64,000 bases of DNA from Pratylenchus scribneri (GCA_030063045.1 JAQSEB010000153.1:248001-312000); one strand, 5' to 3'. Positions 1 through 13,134 are shown, counted from the first letter of the stretch. Numbers and translations: made by a program. The notes: generated by a model from the letters alone, not told the origin.

Positions 1-1441
1 ACATGGAATTTAATGCTGTTTTAGGAATTTATTTAAATTTATTCATTAAAAATGATTGCACATTGTGCTGCACAATTTTGCCTTTTAAATTTTATATTCA
101 ACCTTCCCAGCTTATTAATTTAAAAATTCTCCATCGTCCACTTCTTTATTCAAATTGATATAATGGGAATTTATCCTGAAGCAAAATTATTGGGAGGTTG
201 ATTGAGATTGAGACTTGAGATGAAAATGAGAGACAGAAATAAACAAATTTATTGGGGTCAACATTGCTGTTTTTAATCTTTTTTAAATCCTCAAGGTTTT
301 TCATAATTTTTTATTTGAATGATTACATTGTGTTATGTGTTGACTGTTGAGTGTTGAGTTGACTTGTCTCTTTTGAAAAAGAATTATCCTTAATCCTTAA
401 TTGATAAGTTTTGATGATAACTAAAAAATTCAAATTATTGCCCATTGGAAATTCCCAACCCATCAAGAATTTTTTTGTCTTTATTGCTTATGTGATATGG
501 GAGGGAATACGGGATTGGTAAAGGACAATATAAATTAAAATTAAGTCATTTATGATAGCTAATTATATTCTTCATAATTATCCGATAGAGATAAAGAAAG
601 ATGAATCATTATTATTTAACCTTTATCATTGAAAATAAAAAAAATTAAATTGATAGCAATAAAATTTTATGAAGAATGAATTTTCTCAATTTTTTATTCC
701 ATATAGGAAAAATAACACTATTAATTTAGGACTCATTTTTTATTTTTATACCGATAAATATGGCATAGAATAAGGTGTTTGGATGTTTTACGAATGATAT
801 AAATCTAAATAATTCTATTAATATTTTACTGAATGACGGACTTAATTTTCTTAATAAATTGTTTCTGAGTAATGAAGCTATATAAATAAATAATAAAATA
901 ATTTACCATAAATGAGTAATTATTTGTTGTTGCTAATTTATAATTAATAAGCAATCATTTCATTTTTATAAAAGTTTCAATTTTTTTAAAATTATTCTTT
1001 TAACTTTCCATTAAAAAATAATAGTTTTTTATTTCTTAATTTTTTGTTGAATGACCGCCTTACTTATTACTTTTTAAATAAATTGCTTCTGAAGAAAAAA
1101 GGCTAATTTAAATAAATTATAAAATAATTTACCATAATTCAATGATTATTTGATTGTTGTCTATAATAACAATAATAAATCACTTATATGAAAGTTAAAA
1201 AATTTTGTTAAAATAATTCTTAAATTTTCTATTTGAAAAGAAGCACTTAAATTTGTAAAAATTAAAAATCAATCAAGAAATATTTTCAGCCATAAACTTT
1301 TATCAATTTTCAGATTCAATCGAATATATTTATCGATAGATGAAAAAGTGTATAAATTTAGTTCAATTGAAATAAATCTTTATTAAAAATAGTAGTTTCG
1401 TGGAAAATTATTCATATGATTTTACATCCAATTCATTTTTT
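1..1441. other. AT-rich intergenic DNA, no gene seen
   Basis: No open frame, splice-linked exon or RNA gene could be supported here. The DNA is strongly AT-rich with many short A and T runs. It lies downstream of the minus-strand GPCR gene that ends at 1442. Confidence 0.5.
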
Positions 1442-3313
1442 TCATTTAATAATAGATCTGCTGGTAGATCTTTCATATTTCAATATTTTACTTTGTTGTT
1501 TTGCTGCATCAATTGTCATTTCATTGTTATTAATTCCAGCATTGATGGTGAACATTGGAGGAATCGATGTGTTTTTTGATTTTGCATCTACTTTGTTTCC
1601 GTGCCTTCGAATTGTTATTGTTTTCAATTTATTTAAGAACTTGAATTGCTTCAAAAATAATTCCCGGAAATCTTTGCAGATGATCAGTAAGCAAATTTCT
1701 TCTAAAATTTATTATTCTTTTATTCTATTAAACAATATTTTTCAACAAAAATCTTTTTCATTTCCATTAATTTCGAAATATAAATACAATTAAAATTGAA
1801 TTAAGAAGATAATAAAATTTACTTTCATAAAAAGTAAAGATTATTCAACTATAGAAAATTGTTTACCAGTCTAATGATGGTTGCTTTTTTCGAAATGCAT
1901 AAAATAGAAGGATAATGTAAAATATTTTTTATTATTTTATAAATTGAAATTTTAATCGTTTACAATTATATTCAGATCAGAAAAGACAAAAGACCCATCC
2001 TATATTTCTTAAATAAAAAATTAAAATTAATGATTACAATTCTCTTTTAAAGAAATTATTTTGCTTATTGCCTTCAATTGACTACAACTAGAAAATTTTT
2101 ATGAAATTGTTAGCAAATTACATAAAATTTTATTTATTTTAAATAATTCAAATAGACCTGTGATTGGAGAGAGAAAACCGCTGATTATTATTATAGGATA
2201 CAGAATGTTTAATTGATTATTTAAGAAAAAATATGTTGTCAATGATTGGACCATGAATGGAATAAGCCCCAAAATGAAGACAATTGACATTTTGAATTGG
2301 TCCTTTTCTGGATTATTTGATGATGATGTTGGGTCAGATGATTTATTATTTTCTATAAAATTTTTATGATTATATAAAATCGGTGTTTATTATTAATAAT
2401 TATTTTATACAGATTAAGAGGCTTGCTCGAATCAACACCGTTGACTTAGTCTTGGAAATTTCAATTTCAAATTAGTCTTTTCATGTTTTAGAAAACTGAA
2501 CCATTGTTTAAATCAAATCTTTTTTGGTTTTTGATAACTTTTTCCTACACTTTATACCACTCTACCAAAAATGTTGGGATTCCCCCCAATCCTAGGATGG
2601 GAGAGTGGAAAAGAACTAAACACTGCTAGGTGAATGTGCACCAGTGGCTCAATTGGTAGAGGCTCACGGTATGTGAGGACGTCGCGGGTTCGAGACCCGC
2701 CTGGTGCCAAACATTTTGTCCGCCTTTGGCTTAATAGCAGTGTGGAATTCTTACAAAAATAAAAACCCACGATTTTTACTCAATCTTTCATAAAACTTAA
2801 CCCCACGATATTCTAAAACTTACGCCTCATCAATTTGATAAATTTCCAAAGGAAGAACAAATAAAGCAAAAATGATGAAAAAATACAAAATTGATAAAAA
2901 TATTCCACGTGTGGAATATAAGACATGAAATTTAGGACGTAATTTGCAAATATGGGCAATTTTAAAGGAGGTAATAATAAAGAAGCATTAATCCAGAAAG
3001 TAAGGATGGTGGAAATTAGCCAAATTAAGCCGCATATTTTGATTATATTTCTGTAAAAAAAATTAAAAATCCTTGAGCTTATAATATTGTACCTTCTTTT
3101 AGCTTGTTTTGCATATTTCATTGGAAAATAGACACAATGGACACGGTTCAATGCCAATGCAACCAAATGAATATGAATGGAAAATCGTGGTATGGGGCCA
3201 ATCACATTGGAAATTTCAACAAACCATGGCCATTGCATTTGCAGACACATGCATAGAAAGAGAGCAGATGAAATAATAAAGCCAAAAAACATTCCAATTG
3301 CCTTAAAATACAT
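1442..3313 (-). CDS. Divergent serpentine 7TM receptor, 5' part missing or not found
   Basis: Probably a chemosensory-type GPCR in the plasma membrane; the ligand is unknown. The model joins exons 3313-3093, 3050-2824, 2352-2158 and 1701-1442, all with GT-AG introns and compatible phases, giving about 300 residues. It shows six membrane segments: TM2-like (FFGFIISSALFLCMC), TM3 ending in LNRVHCVYFPMKY, TM4, TM5, TM6 (SIVFILGLIPFMVQ) and TM7 running into the helix-8-like stretch CKDFRELF. The C-terminal tail is polar. The first ATG follows a CTAG acceptor-like site, so a TM1 exon probably lies upstream, but I found none before 4.3 kb. If the fourth exon is not used, the third exon can read to a stop at 2099 instead. 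It is clearly different from receptors A-D next door. The GPCR call is firm; the family (srx, srt or other) is not assigned. Confidence 0.65.
2621..2742 (+). mobile_element. tRNA-derived, SINE-like element in a GPCR intron
   Basis: Positions 2638-2707 fold like a tRNA. The acceptor stem GCACCAG/CTGGTGC is perfect over 7 bp, and the T arm is GCGGG-TTCGAGA-CCCGC. A-box-like TGGCTCAATTGG and B-box-like GGTTCGAGACC are both present. The D stem has a mismatch and the anticodon loop is abnormal (no T33), so it is not a credible functional tRNA. Short inverted copies, CACTGCTA at 2621 and TAGCAGTG at 2735, bracket it. It lies in the third intron of the divergent GPCR (2823-2353), antisense to that gene. 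It could be a tRNA pseudogene or the head of a SINE. Confidence 0.6.
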
Positions 3314-4299
3314 TCTAGTTTTTTTACTTCTTCTGCCTTTTTAAAATATATTTAGCTTTTTTATTTTTTTTCGAATATTTTTATTTTATATATCATTTAA
3401 CCTTTTTTATTGTCCATGTGGAATTATTTTTCAACCCTACAAAAATTGGGAAAAAAGTAAATTTAATTGGTGGATATTTTTGAACTACTTATAATGAATT
3501 TGTAGATTTTAGAAAACTAAAAGAAATGCAATAAAATTTTTTTATTTCTCTTACTGAGTTATTGATCTTCAAATGAGGTATCGTTTAAACATTTTATTTT
3601 TATCATAAATATTTTAATCCCCCCTCCGCCTACCTACCCTTTTTGCTTTCCAACCTCCCCTCAACTCCATTAATGCTGAAATTTAAGTTCAAAACGCCAA
3701 ATCAGGCTATTTTTTAAAAAAAATTATTTTGGCCCTAATCCTACCAAATTTAACACATCCCAATAACAAGTTTTATCACCTTTTTTCAGTTTTCAAAAAA
3801 CAAATAAATTTTACAGGGAAATTTGTAATTGTCTAAAATTTTAAAATATTCAAAAAAATTACCTTGCTAAACAATAAAAACAGAACGCAGCGCGATCGAC
3901 TCAATTGAAATAAAGGGCGCAAAAAGATAGCAAATAAGAAGATTTGAAAAGGGAATTTTATGGCACTGATCCAAATATCGCTAGACCTGATAGTGATAGC
4001 CATAAACGGGTCAGATATTATATATTATTTACTAAAAAACAATATTTAAATAAATTCTTCTAAATTTAATTTAAAAATTAAATATAAAATATTTCTCATT
4101 TCAATTTAAAAATTTAAAAAAAGAATTCAATATTCTTATTAAAATAAACAAACAATTAATGAGATAATAAAAAAATTTTTTTGTTAATTGAAATTGAGGT
4201 CGATTTGTTAAATAAGAAAATGAAAAGTTGTAAATTGAATAAATGATTCAAAATAGTAAATTTATTTTTTTTTTGATTTTTCATTATATATTGTCATCA
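3314..4299. other. Intergenic, no supported gene
   Basis: AT-rich sequence between the divergent GPCR and the first duplicated block. I searched it for the missing TM1 exon of the minus-strand gene and found no convincing hydrophobic exon. Confidence 0.4.
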
Positions 4300-4565
4300 G
4301 CGATTAAAAATGATAACAAAACAAAAAATGACATTAAAAAAATTTAGTACACTGTTCAGTAGATGCAGTTTTTGTAAAATATTGTTACATACACGCACTC
4401 AAATTCCAATTTTCAATATTATAATTATAAAAATACAGAATGTTCAAAAATCATTTCCAAGTAAATTTCTTAGTATTTGCGTGCTCGCCCACCTCAGTTA
4501 TGAATATAGAGAAAAGAATCTCGTTTGTACACAATTTTTAAGGTGATTTTCTTGCGGCTTTTCTT
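4300..4565. repeat. Duplicated GPCR-flank block, copy 1 (diverged)
   Basis: Shares an ordered set of short matches (a TTTGCGTG...CGCCCACC core, CGTTTGTA, then a GATTTTCTTGCGG-like end) with blocks near 8.27, 13.97 and 18.01 kb. Each block lies downstream of one GPCR paralogue in gene orientation; this one is about 0.3 kb past the stop of receptor A. It may be a 3' flank carried along by tandem duplication, or an upstream control region of the next gene. Confidence 0.5.
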
Positions 4566-4855
4566 AGAATATTATTAGGGAATATAAAATATTTGTACAA
4601 TTTTATTTTCTGTTTTCTTATTGTTAAACTCAATGTTATTTTGGATATATCACCACTTACGAATTTTTTAATTAAATATCGTTTTCTTGTGTAATTTTCA
4701 ACTTTGAATACAATATGAAATTAATTTTACGATAACATGTGATTCACGCAAGTTACGTGAAATTTTAATTGGAAATAAAGTCTTAGAAATGTTTTAGTAA
4801 AAATTACACTCTAAAGATATATTTTTTATTCCATTTAATCTTTTTAAATCATTCA

Positions 4856-7557
4856 TCAGACATTTCTATTTTGTCGGACCAATGAAATAACATGGATAAC
4901 ATTGTTATGACTTGTTGTTGGTGATGTTGTTCTTATCCATTTTTTCAACCATTTTGGCATAAAACACCGACACCATTGTCGTCGAAATTCGGGACTGGCC
5001 CAGAGAAGAAGCCAGGAGGGCATCACAATGCAGCCCAAATCAATGATGAGTGGGGTGAGCGAGAGGAGACCGCCCAATGTTAAATAATCCTTCGCTTGTT
5101 GGGCCAAAAAATTGCCAACCTAAACCAAAATTCGATTTATTTTAGAATTAGAATTAATTTACTTTATTTGATATTTAAAGAAAAATTTAATTAAAAATAT
5201 GGCAAATTGCGAATAGTAAACTCGATTTTTAACCTTTATCGATTTAGACATATTCTAGCATTAGATTGGAAGACTTATGGGTGGATTAATGGAAATAGAA
5301 TTTTTATTTAAAATAATTTCTAATAAAATTCAAGCATTTCACAATCTTCCAAGCTAAATAAAATTGTTTTAGTTGGGTTTTCAATAAAGAATTTGACAAA
5401 ATTCGATTTTGAATTTTCTAAAAATTTCGGTTTCTCCTATGGTTATGAATAAAAAAATTTTCAATTTCAGTTTTTAAAAATCATCACATTTCTCAAAACC
5501 AAAACCATCGATGAGAAACTTGATTTAATAGAAATTATTTTCAATTTATGTAAAGTAAGTAATAATTAAAATTCGAGATTGCAATATTCTATAATAATTA
5601 AAAATTAATTATACAAAAAATGACCAATCAATTCATATTTCAAAATGTTTGAATACCGTGAGCAATGTGAACAGCATATGACTGGCAAATGTGCAAATTG
5701 CATAGATGATCAGCTTATTCTCTGTCCTCTGCTCTTGTTGATTTTGATGCTGTCCAACTGCTGCTATTGACGGTATTCCATTGTTTTCCTTGGAATGTTT
5801 TTGCCCTCTTCCAATTGCTGTGGAATTTCTAGGTTTATTGTACGCAATTAAGATGGCAATGTTGATCAGAGTGCAAAGCACTAAATTTATTATTGAAGCA
5901 ATGAATACAAGCAGGGAATCGTCTTCCAAAAATGACTGTGGAAATAAATAATATGGTCAAAATTTTTTAAATTAATGGATTTGCACTTTGGGGTATAATA
6001 AAATTATTTGGTATTTTATATTATTGTTCCAGATCTTTTTTGCTTAAACTGGGATAAAGTGAAGGTTACCCATACGGGTCGTCCGATATAGAGTTAGAGA
6101 AATTCAGTGATAGGTGGTTATCTTAAATCTTATCAATGATCACCTCACATATCCTAACCCTAATCCTACTTTCCCGTAAGCATGAACTTTCAATTCTTAA
6201 ACATCTGTGCTGGTCATAATAACTAGGGTGCAGATTTATATTGATATAAAATCCCGAAATATAATTATAAAATATTGACATAAAATTGTTAAAATGTTGA
6301 TATAATTTGCAAAAATAGGCAAAAAAATATTGATGAAATATGGATGAAAATTTTTGAAAAAGCGTTACAATTTATCAAAAATTTCTTTAAAAAAGATTTT
6401 TCTTATTCTTAATTTCAATTAACTTACCGTAATGGGAAGACTTAGTTCATGATTATTTTCATGCAAATTGAACGAATAATCCGGAAGATTCTGAAATATG
6501 CATATTTATATTAACAATATATATAATAGAATATAGCATAACGTGTAAGTGTAAGAACTAGTTTTTTTAAAGGAGAAAATGTACAATATTCTAGTTTTAA
6601 GAAAAATATTTGCAAAATTATCGGAATAAAAAGTGAATATTTTAATCAACAACACTCACAAAAAAGCCTATTTGCATCCCAAAGAAATAACGGCAAAAAT
6701 ACATTGGCAAGCCGAAAATGGTCAGCAATGCAATTGGAAGCAATTTATTCCAAATCTAATTAAAAATACCAAATTAATATTTAAAAAATTTCCTACCATT
6801 TTCTGCCGAAATGGGAATATGATGGCAGTCAATCGGTTCAATAGCATAAATGTTGTGGCCAAATTGCCACTTTCCATTCCAAAATAGTAGAATACAAATA
6901 AGCCGACGAGAATGGAATTTGGGCAATGTTGATAAAGGGAAAAGAAGAATGACGATTGATTGATGTAGGGCAAACGAAAAAGCAAATACGAGCAAATGAA
7001 CAGAAATATGTCCTTTTATGGGTTTGAAATAATATTTAAAAAATTAAATCATTTATGTTGTTAAAAAGCAGAAATTAATATTAAGTAAAGATTAATGCGT
7101 TCTTTTCTTTTGTTATAATTTGAGTAATTGTTTTTATATTATATAATAGATATTTAAAAAAATATTTGTAAAGCCTGAAAATTGGCAAAGAGAAAGGTTT
7201 ATATTCCAAATTAAGCAATAGATTGTGATTATAGTTGGCCTTAACTCTTTATTATGATTTATGACATATGGTCTAACTAGATGGTGCTTAAAAGTGTAAT
7301 ATGATGGTACAAATTAATTTAAAAATGTTGAACAAAAATTTTCCCAAACATACTTGAAATGATCGGACCACAAAAAGGGCATAAAAGGGATTGTGGAATT
7401 GCCGATGCCGAAGGATTATCCAGCATTCGGAACAATAAAGCAAGAGAGAAGAGAATCCAACAATCATGGCGGCATAAATGATTGGCCGCCCCAAATTGTC
7501 CAGAATGAACCAGGAAATCTCTTGAATGGGCGTCCACGGAGCTGGATCGTCGGACAT
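4856..7557 (-). CDS. Serpentine chemoreceptor paralogue A (SRG-superfamily-like), intact
   Basis: Predicted seven-transmembrane receptor of 373 aa. Exons are 7557-7354, 7012-6797, 6755-6660, 6490-6428, 5935-5657 and 5119-4856, with all introns GT-AG and phase 0. Exon 1 holds TM1 (IIYAAMIVGFSSLLLYC) followed by HRQFHNPFYALFVVRSFQ. Exon 2 holds TM2-TM3 ending in LLNRLTAIIFPF, and exon 3 TM4. Exon 4 is a short acidic extracellular loop. Exon 5 holds TM5, a Gln/Lys-rich intracellular loop and TM6. Exon 6 holds TM7 and a basic helix-8 region (SPEFRRQWCRCFMPKW). The start is ATG at 7557 (MSDDPAPWTP), conserved in B and D. No frame is broken. It is one of four co-oriented paralogues, probably chemosensory. 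The SRG superfamily assignment rests on the NRLTAIIFP-type TM3 motif and layout; the exact family is uncertain. Confidence 0.85.
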
Positions 7558-7839
7558 TTTTGACTTTTTAATATGCAATTATTTTTAATGCTATTAAAAA
7601 TTGGTGGTTTATAAAAAAAATTTCGAAAACGAAATTTCAGAGGGTAAAAAATTTTCGGTCCCAAAAATGATCGAAAATCAACAACGAATCAAAAAATAGG
7701 AAAAAATTTTCATGGAAATTTTTAAAATTTTTATTTTTGACTAAAAATTGAATATGAATAAATTTATTGGTCAAAAAATGCGTGCGTGTGCTTTTCCTGT
7801 AGAAATAGCAAAAAAGCTTTTAAGGGATATCCTTAACTT

Positions 7840-8190
7840 TCGGTGGCCAATTTTAGTGAAACTTTACCTATTTTTAGGTCATAAGATGCCTACAACTAAA
7901 TTGCTATTTTTATTTGCTAAATGCGCCTGCCTCGGAAATTATGGCCATAAAACTTATTACTTATTTTTGGCACTTTTGGCCATAGAGCCTATCTCTTCAT
8001 AGAGATGATTTTAACATATGATTTATAAGTCATTTTGTAGAGAATTTTATGGACTTTAATACTGATAAATGTTTTCTAATCAAAAATTATCAAATTTTTT
8101 TTTATCAATTTTTCAAAAATATCAGCCAATTTTCAATGGACCATAAATCCTGTTGATGTAATAATTTGAATACCAATATTACAGCCTATA
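7840..8190. repeat. Dispersed palindromic repeat, copy 1 (degenerate)
   Basis: Contains the core words GGCCATA, CCTATCTCTTCA, TTTTATGGACT and, in inverse order, GGACCATAAATCC and GCCTATAAAATTC. The same core occurs at 17640-17950, where the palindrome is clear, and more loosely at 37320-37650. It looks like a small inverted-repeat (MITE-like) family. It lies upstream of receptor A. Confidence 0.45.
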
Positions 8191-8269
8191 AAATTCTAGA
8201 AATGATATATATAAATCAGTATTTTAATGTTAACTTTATAAATGTCATGCATTTTTTAAGTAGATGGAA

Positions 8270-8480
8270 TTTTTGAAACAAAATTATCACACGCACTTAG
8301 TTTCCGTCACGCAATTTGTAAACACAATTTTCGCATCTTTTGATTTAAATTTCCGAATAAATTTCTTTTTAATTGTGTGCATGCCCACTACATTTTTATA
8401 ATAAAAAGAAATATGGTCCGTTTGTATTGTACAAAAATATTTGATGGGAATTTTCTTGTGACGATTCTTTGAACATTTTA
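8270..8480. repeat. Duplicated GPCR-flank block, copy 2
   Basis: Matches the blocks at 13965 and 18010, including ATGGAATTT, TATCAC, the words around TCCGTTTGTA-TGTACAAAAA and the end GGGAATTTTCTTG. It lies 0.7 kb upstream of receptor A and downstream of receptor B. The extra distance to B is partly explained by the 807-bp hAT-like insertion between them. Confidence 0.6.
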
Positions 8481-8835
8481 GCTAATAAACCAAATTTCAA
8501 TGTCTAGACGGAAACGACCATTTGACATATTGAATTGACCCCGCGCTGTCTCGATTTTAAAACCTGTTTTTTGGTTTTGAAAAATTGTCGGTTTTCGGTT
8601 TATTTTCTATTTCTTTTGTTTTATTTCATGCAGTTTTTCGATTAATTGATTAAATTTAAGCCAAAACATTAATGAGTGATGAACTCTTTGAATGGATTTA
8701 TCTATTGAGTATTAGGTTTAATGATCTAGGATAAAATACTAAATCGCTATAAACCTTTATATTTTTAACAAACTTCAATATTTTTTCGACATTTTTATTA
8801 TTTCCCTATATTTTAAAATGGGCAACCTAGCTGCA

Positions 8836-9658
8836 ATTCCAACCAGTGATGTCCCGGTTCCGGTTCCTGGCACCGGTTCCGGCGGTTCCGGTTCCAGTTC
8901 TGGAACCGGAACCGCGGAACCGTCAAAAATTGGAACCGCTCTGGAACCGGAACCGCGGAACCGTGTAAATCCCGGAACCGGTTCGGAACCGGTTCTGGAA
9001 CCGTTCATTTTTATATCAAAATAATTGATTTTTCTAGAAAAATATTTAAAAGATTGATCAATTTCAATGAATAATTGAACCTGCATAGTATTTTTTAAGT
9101 CCAAAATTCAAAACATGTTACAATTTTCTATAGGAAAGAGGAATTAGATCTCCAAAAAGATGAAAATGTCCAAAAATTTTCAATGCATTTATTAATATTA
9201 CATGCTAGTGGGGTAATTTAATATATGATCAAAAATTAGGTATACTTTATTTTAATTAACTTCATTTCCAAATTCGAATAATGACTAAATTTTTACTATG
9301 CTCATTAGAATATGGCTTCTATAAGATTTAGGATTCGATAGGCATGTGCGTACTAATATAGTCTTTTAAGGTATAAAATTGAAGAATTATCTTAATTTCA
9401 GTTGAAAAATTAAGAATTTTTAGTCTATATATTTTCTAGAATTAAAAAATTAAATTTCATGTATTTTTAACGCTAAAAATTTTACTGGAACCGGTTCCGG
9501 AACCGTATAAGTCTTGTTGGAACCGGAACCGCGGAACCGTCAAAATGCGGAACCGCTTTGGAACCGGAACCGCGGAACCGTTAAAAATTGGTACCGCTCC
9601 GGAACCGGAACCGCGGAACCGATCGAAATTTTGGAACCGGGACATCACTGATTCCAAC
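8836..9658. mobile_element. hAT-like miniature element with GGTTCC-hexamer arms
   Basis: The element body is 8844-9650 (807 bp). It is flanked by an exact 8-bp target duplication, ATTCCAAC (8836-8843 and 9651-9658), and has inverted ends CAGTGATGTCCCGGTTCC. The CAG-type terminus and the 8-bp duplication are hallmarks of hAT-superfamily insertions. The arms (8851-9003 and 9484-9643) are almost entirely tandem GGTTCC/GGAACC hexamers in mixed orientation. The middle (about 9010-9480) is plain AT-rich DNA with no transposase. It is non-autonomous and lies between receptors A and B. Open frames through the arms give Gly/Ser/Pro-rich low-complexity peptides and are not genes. Confidence 0.9.
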
Positions 9659-10238
9659 CTTATTCATCCCGGCCTCTGCTTTCACATGGCAATAAACCGT
9701 AACACAAATATAATTTGCATCCAATGGATAAACAATGACATCATATTGGCCATTGCCATTGGCCACATCTATAAAGAGCTTTGGCTAAAAAATTTTATAC
9801 AAACATTTTTTAATTGCAAATTTAAAAACAAATAAAAAAGAATTTTGATTGAATTTTTGGAGCAAAATTTGGTTAAATTTCGATTGATTTTTAGAGACAA
9901 AAATTGTTTTAAAATAATTTTAATAAAATGTAAATTTATCAATCATTTTCAAAATTCAACATACAAAAAGAAAATCATCCATATAGACGATGGGAGATGA
10001 GACCCAAAAATAGCAAAACAAAATCTCCAATGTCATCATTTAGTTCAGTCAAATGTGTTGGATGTTAAATATTAATGGAATTTTTGTATCGATGGAAAAA
10101 ATATTTATTGGTAAATAATTAATATTTACAAATAGTATTTAAATATTATTTTACATCTATATCATAAATATTAATAAAATGATTTTCAATGCAGAATTAT
10201 AATTATGCCATTTAATATTCTTAATAGATCAACCAGCT
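9659..10238. other. Intergenic, no supported gene
   Basis: AT-rich spacer between the hAT-like element and the end of receptor B. No exon, RNA gene or repeat stood out. Confidence 0.4.
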
Positions 10239-13134
10239 TTATTTTTGTTGAAATGAAATAACATGGATCACATTATTATGATTTGTTGTTGATGATGTTA
10301 TTCCCATGTATTTGATCAACCATTTTGGCATGAAACATCTACACCATTGTCGTCGAAATTCGGGACTGGCCCAGAGAAGAAGCCAAGAGGGCATCACAAT
10401 GCAGCCCAAATCAATGATGAGTGGGGTGAGCGAGAGGAGGCCGCCCAATGTTAAATAATCCTTCGCTTGTTGGGCCAAAAAATTGCCAACCTCAAAAACG
10501 ATATTGGATTACATTATTTATTAATCAAACTTGATTTATTTTGTGAATTTGAAATTCTTCTATTTTATTTGATATTTGAAAAATAATTTAAAAATAAATA
10601 TTCCAAATTTTAATGAAATATGATTTTTAATTTTTTTCAATTTATATATATTTTTATTTTTTATAAATATAAGATTATGGTCTAATTTAAATTACGAATT
10701 TTTTTAAAATATTAAAAATCAATCATATTAAAATAATTAATTTTTTCCAATATATTGGATAATGAAAATGATTTTTTTCCATAAAATAATATTCGAAAAA
10801 TTTAATTCTTAATTTTTAAATATTTTTTACTTTTCCGAAAAATTTTGATTTTCTTTTCAAAGAGTAATTAAAATTCAAGGCTGCATAAATATAAAATAAA
10901 AATTCATAGAAAAAATAATTCAATGATCGTTTGAAAAATGCTAAATTACCATCAACAAAGTGGACAGCATATGACTGGCGAAAGTGCAAATTGCATACAC
11001 GATCAGCTTGTTTTCCGTTGTTCTTTGCTGCTGATTTTGATCCTGTCCAACATTTTTTGGCATTCCATTGTTTTCCTTGGATTGTTGTTGTCCTCTTCCG
11101 GGCCCAGTGGCATTTCTACTTTTATTATACATAATTAAGATGGCGATATTAATCAGAGTGCAAAGCACCAAATTGGCCATTGAAGCAACGAATAAAATCA
11201 GGGAATCGTCTTCCAGATATGTCTATAGAATAAATCAAATTCATTTCGTTAATTATATTTAAATGTATATTCTTTTATGGATTTGGCATTTAGAGTGTAA
11301 TAATTATTTTTGGAAAATTATTTCTGGTGGTCTAATCTATTCTAAATTATTTATTAATCACAAAATTTAATTTTATTAAAAAATTCAATTTTTGCTCTAG
11401 ACATTTTAAAATTTAAATTAAAAAATAATTATTAATTTCGTCAACATACAGTCATTATAAGATTTTTGTCCTGATTGTTTTCATTCACAAGGAAGGAATT
11501 ATCCGGGTTGATCTTAAAAATATTTGTATAATTAAAATACATAATAAAAAATGTATTTAATAAATTAGATGTTATAAATGAGAATAATTTAAGTTGGGTA
11601 TTTCTTAAAGTTCCAGAATTGAATATTTAGATTTTGGCTAATTTTCCAATTTTTGATTAGATTGAATTAAATCTATTTGAGGAGTTAGAATTTAATACGG
11701 GCATATTTCTTTTTTTTATTTCATTATAAATTAAATTAATAATGCGCATATTAAATGATTTATGAAAATTTTTTTCCAAATTATTGAAATAAAAATTTAA
11801 TATTAATCAACACTCACATAAAAGCCAGCCTGCATCCCAAAGAAATAATGGCCAAAATACATTGGCAGACCGAAAATGATTAACAATGCAATTGGAAGTA
11901 ATTTATGCCAAATCTATTAATAAAAATAATAATAAATGTAAATGCTAAAATAAATATTAAAAATTTCCCACCTTTTTTTGCCCGAATGGGAATATGATGG
12001 CAGTCAATCGGTTCAACAGCATAAATGTTGTGGCCAAATTGCCACCTTCCATCCCAAAATATAAGAGCACAAAAATGCCGACGAGAAGGGAATTTGGGCA
12101 ATTGCGATAGAGGAAGAGGAGGAATGGAGATTTCATGATGGTAGGCAAACGAAACAGCAAATATGAACAAACGAGCAGAAGAATATCCTTTTATTGAAAA
12201 TAATTATTTTTTATTATCATAATCAGTAAGAGGGGATATGTATTATCGGCAAAAATGGAAGACGGACAAAACTAGTTTTGTCCAGTTGGAAAAATATTGA
12301 AATAAACATTATATTTCGCCGAAAAGAAGCAAAGTATTAAATCCTAGCACTAGGCTCTAACCCTAAACCCACACCGGCCCTACTCTCCCTAACAACTAGT
12401 CTAGTTTTTAAATTTTTCTTTAGTATGTGATTTGCACTTTTGGCTGGTCTCAAAATTAGTTTTGCCCGAATTCCCACTTTATTATGTGGAATATGCACTA
12501 AAAACACATAATTTTGGCATTTATATGCAAATTTTTGATCACCTCATATTAAAATATTTCATTTTTTATTATATTTTTATTTGCCAAAAATGTAAATAAA
12601 AATAATTTAAAAAATTAAATTATTAGCAGAGATCAATATTTAGTAAAGATTAATTCGTTCTTTAGACTTTAGCTACAATTTGAATAATTGTTTTAATATA
12701 TGTAATAGATTTTATTAAATAAATATTTTTAAATCCTGAAAAAATTGGCCAAAAAGAAAGGTTGTTTAGATTCCAATTAAGCAATAGATTGTAATATGAT
12801 ATTTATTAGTTTGCCTTAATTCCTTATTACGACATATGGTCACACTAGATGTGCCTAAAACATTATTCGAAGCATAGCGGATATGATGGTAATATACTAA
12901 ATTAAAAATATTGACTCCAAAAAAACATACTTGAAATGATCTGACCACAAAAAGGGCATAAAAGGGATTGTGGAATTGTCGATGCCGAAGGATTATCCAG
13001 CATTCGGAACAATATAGCAACAGAGAAGGGAATCCAATTATCATGGCGGCATAAATAATTGGCCGTTCCAATTCGCTGACAAAGAACCATGAAATCTGCT
13101 GAATGGGCGTCCACGATACCGGTTCGTCGGACAT
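10239..13134 (-). CDS. Serpentine chemoreceptor paralogue B, intact
   Basis: A 367-aa seven-transmembrane receptor of the same family as A, C and D. Exons are 13134-12931, 12187-11972, 11913-11818, 11512-11450, 11222-10950 and 10490-10239, all with phase-0 GT-AG introns. Signature stretches are NRLTAIIFPFGQKK at the end of TM3, WHKLLPIALL at the start of TM4, ENKLIVYAICTFASHML in TM6 and SPEFRRQWCRCFMPKW after TM7. It starts MSDEPVSWTP. Differences from the others concentrate in the extracellular loop exon (INPDNSFLVNEN...) and the Gln-rich third intracellular loop. Intron 1 is long and carries an inverted-repeat element also found in intron 1 of C. The frame is open throughout. Confidence 0.85.
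12230..12500. repeat. Inverted-repeat element in intron 1 of receptor B
   Basis: Contains a perfect 20-bp palindrome (GGACAAAACTAGTTTTGTCC, from 12275) and a partial inverse partner near 12445-12475 (CAAAATTAGTTTTGCCCG). Arms carry TTTCGCCGAAAAGAAGC and ACCGGCCCTAC. The same arrangement occurs in intron 1 of receptor C but was not seen in A or D, which suggests insertion before the duplication that separated B and C. Confidence 0.55.

Noticed and set aside
2638..2708. Functional tRNA gene
   Set aside because: The anticodon loop lacks T33 and does not close with a normal 5-bp stem and 7-nt loop, and the D stem has a mismatch.
8775..9104. Open frames on both strands rich in Gly, Ser, Pro, Glu
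   Set aside because: They are translations of GGTTCC/GGAACC hexamer arrays in the hAT-like element, with no start context or splice partners.
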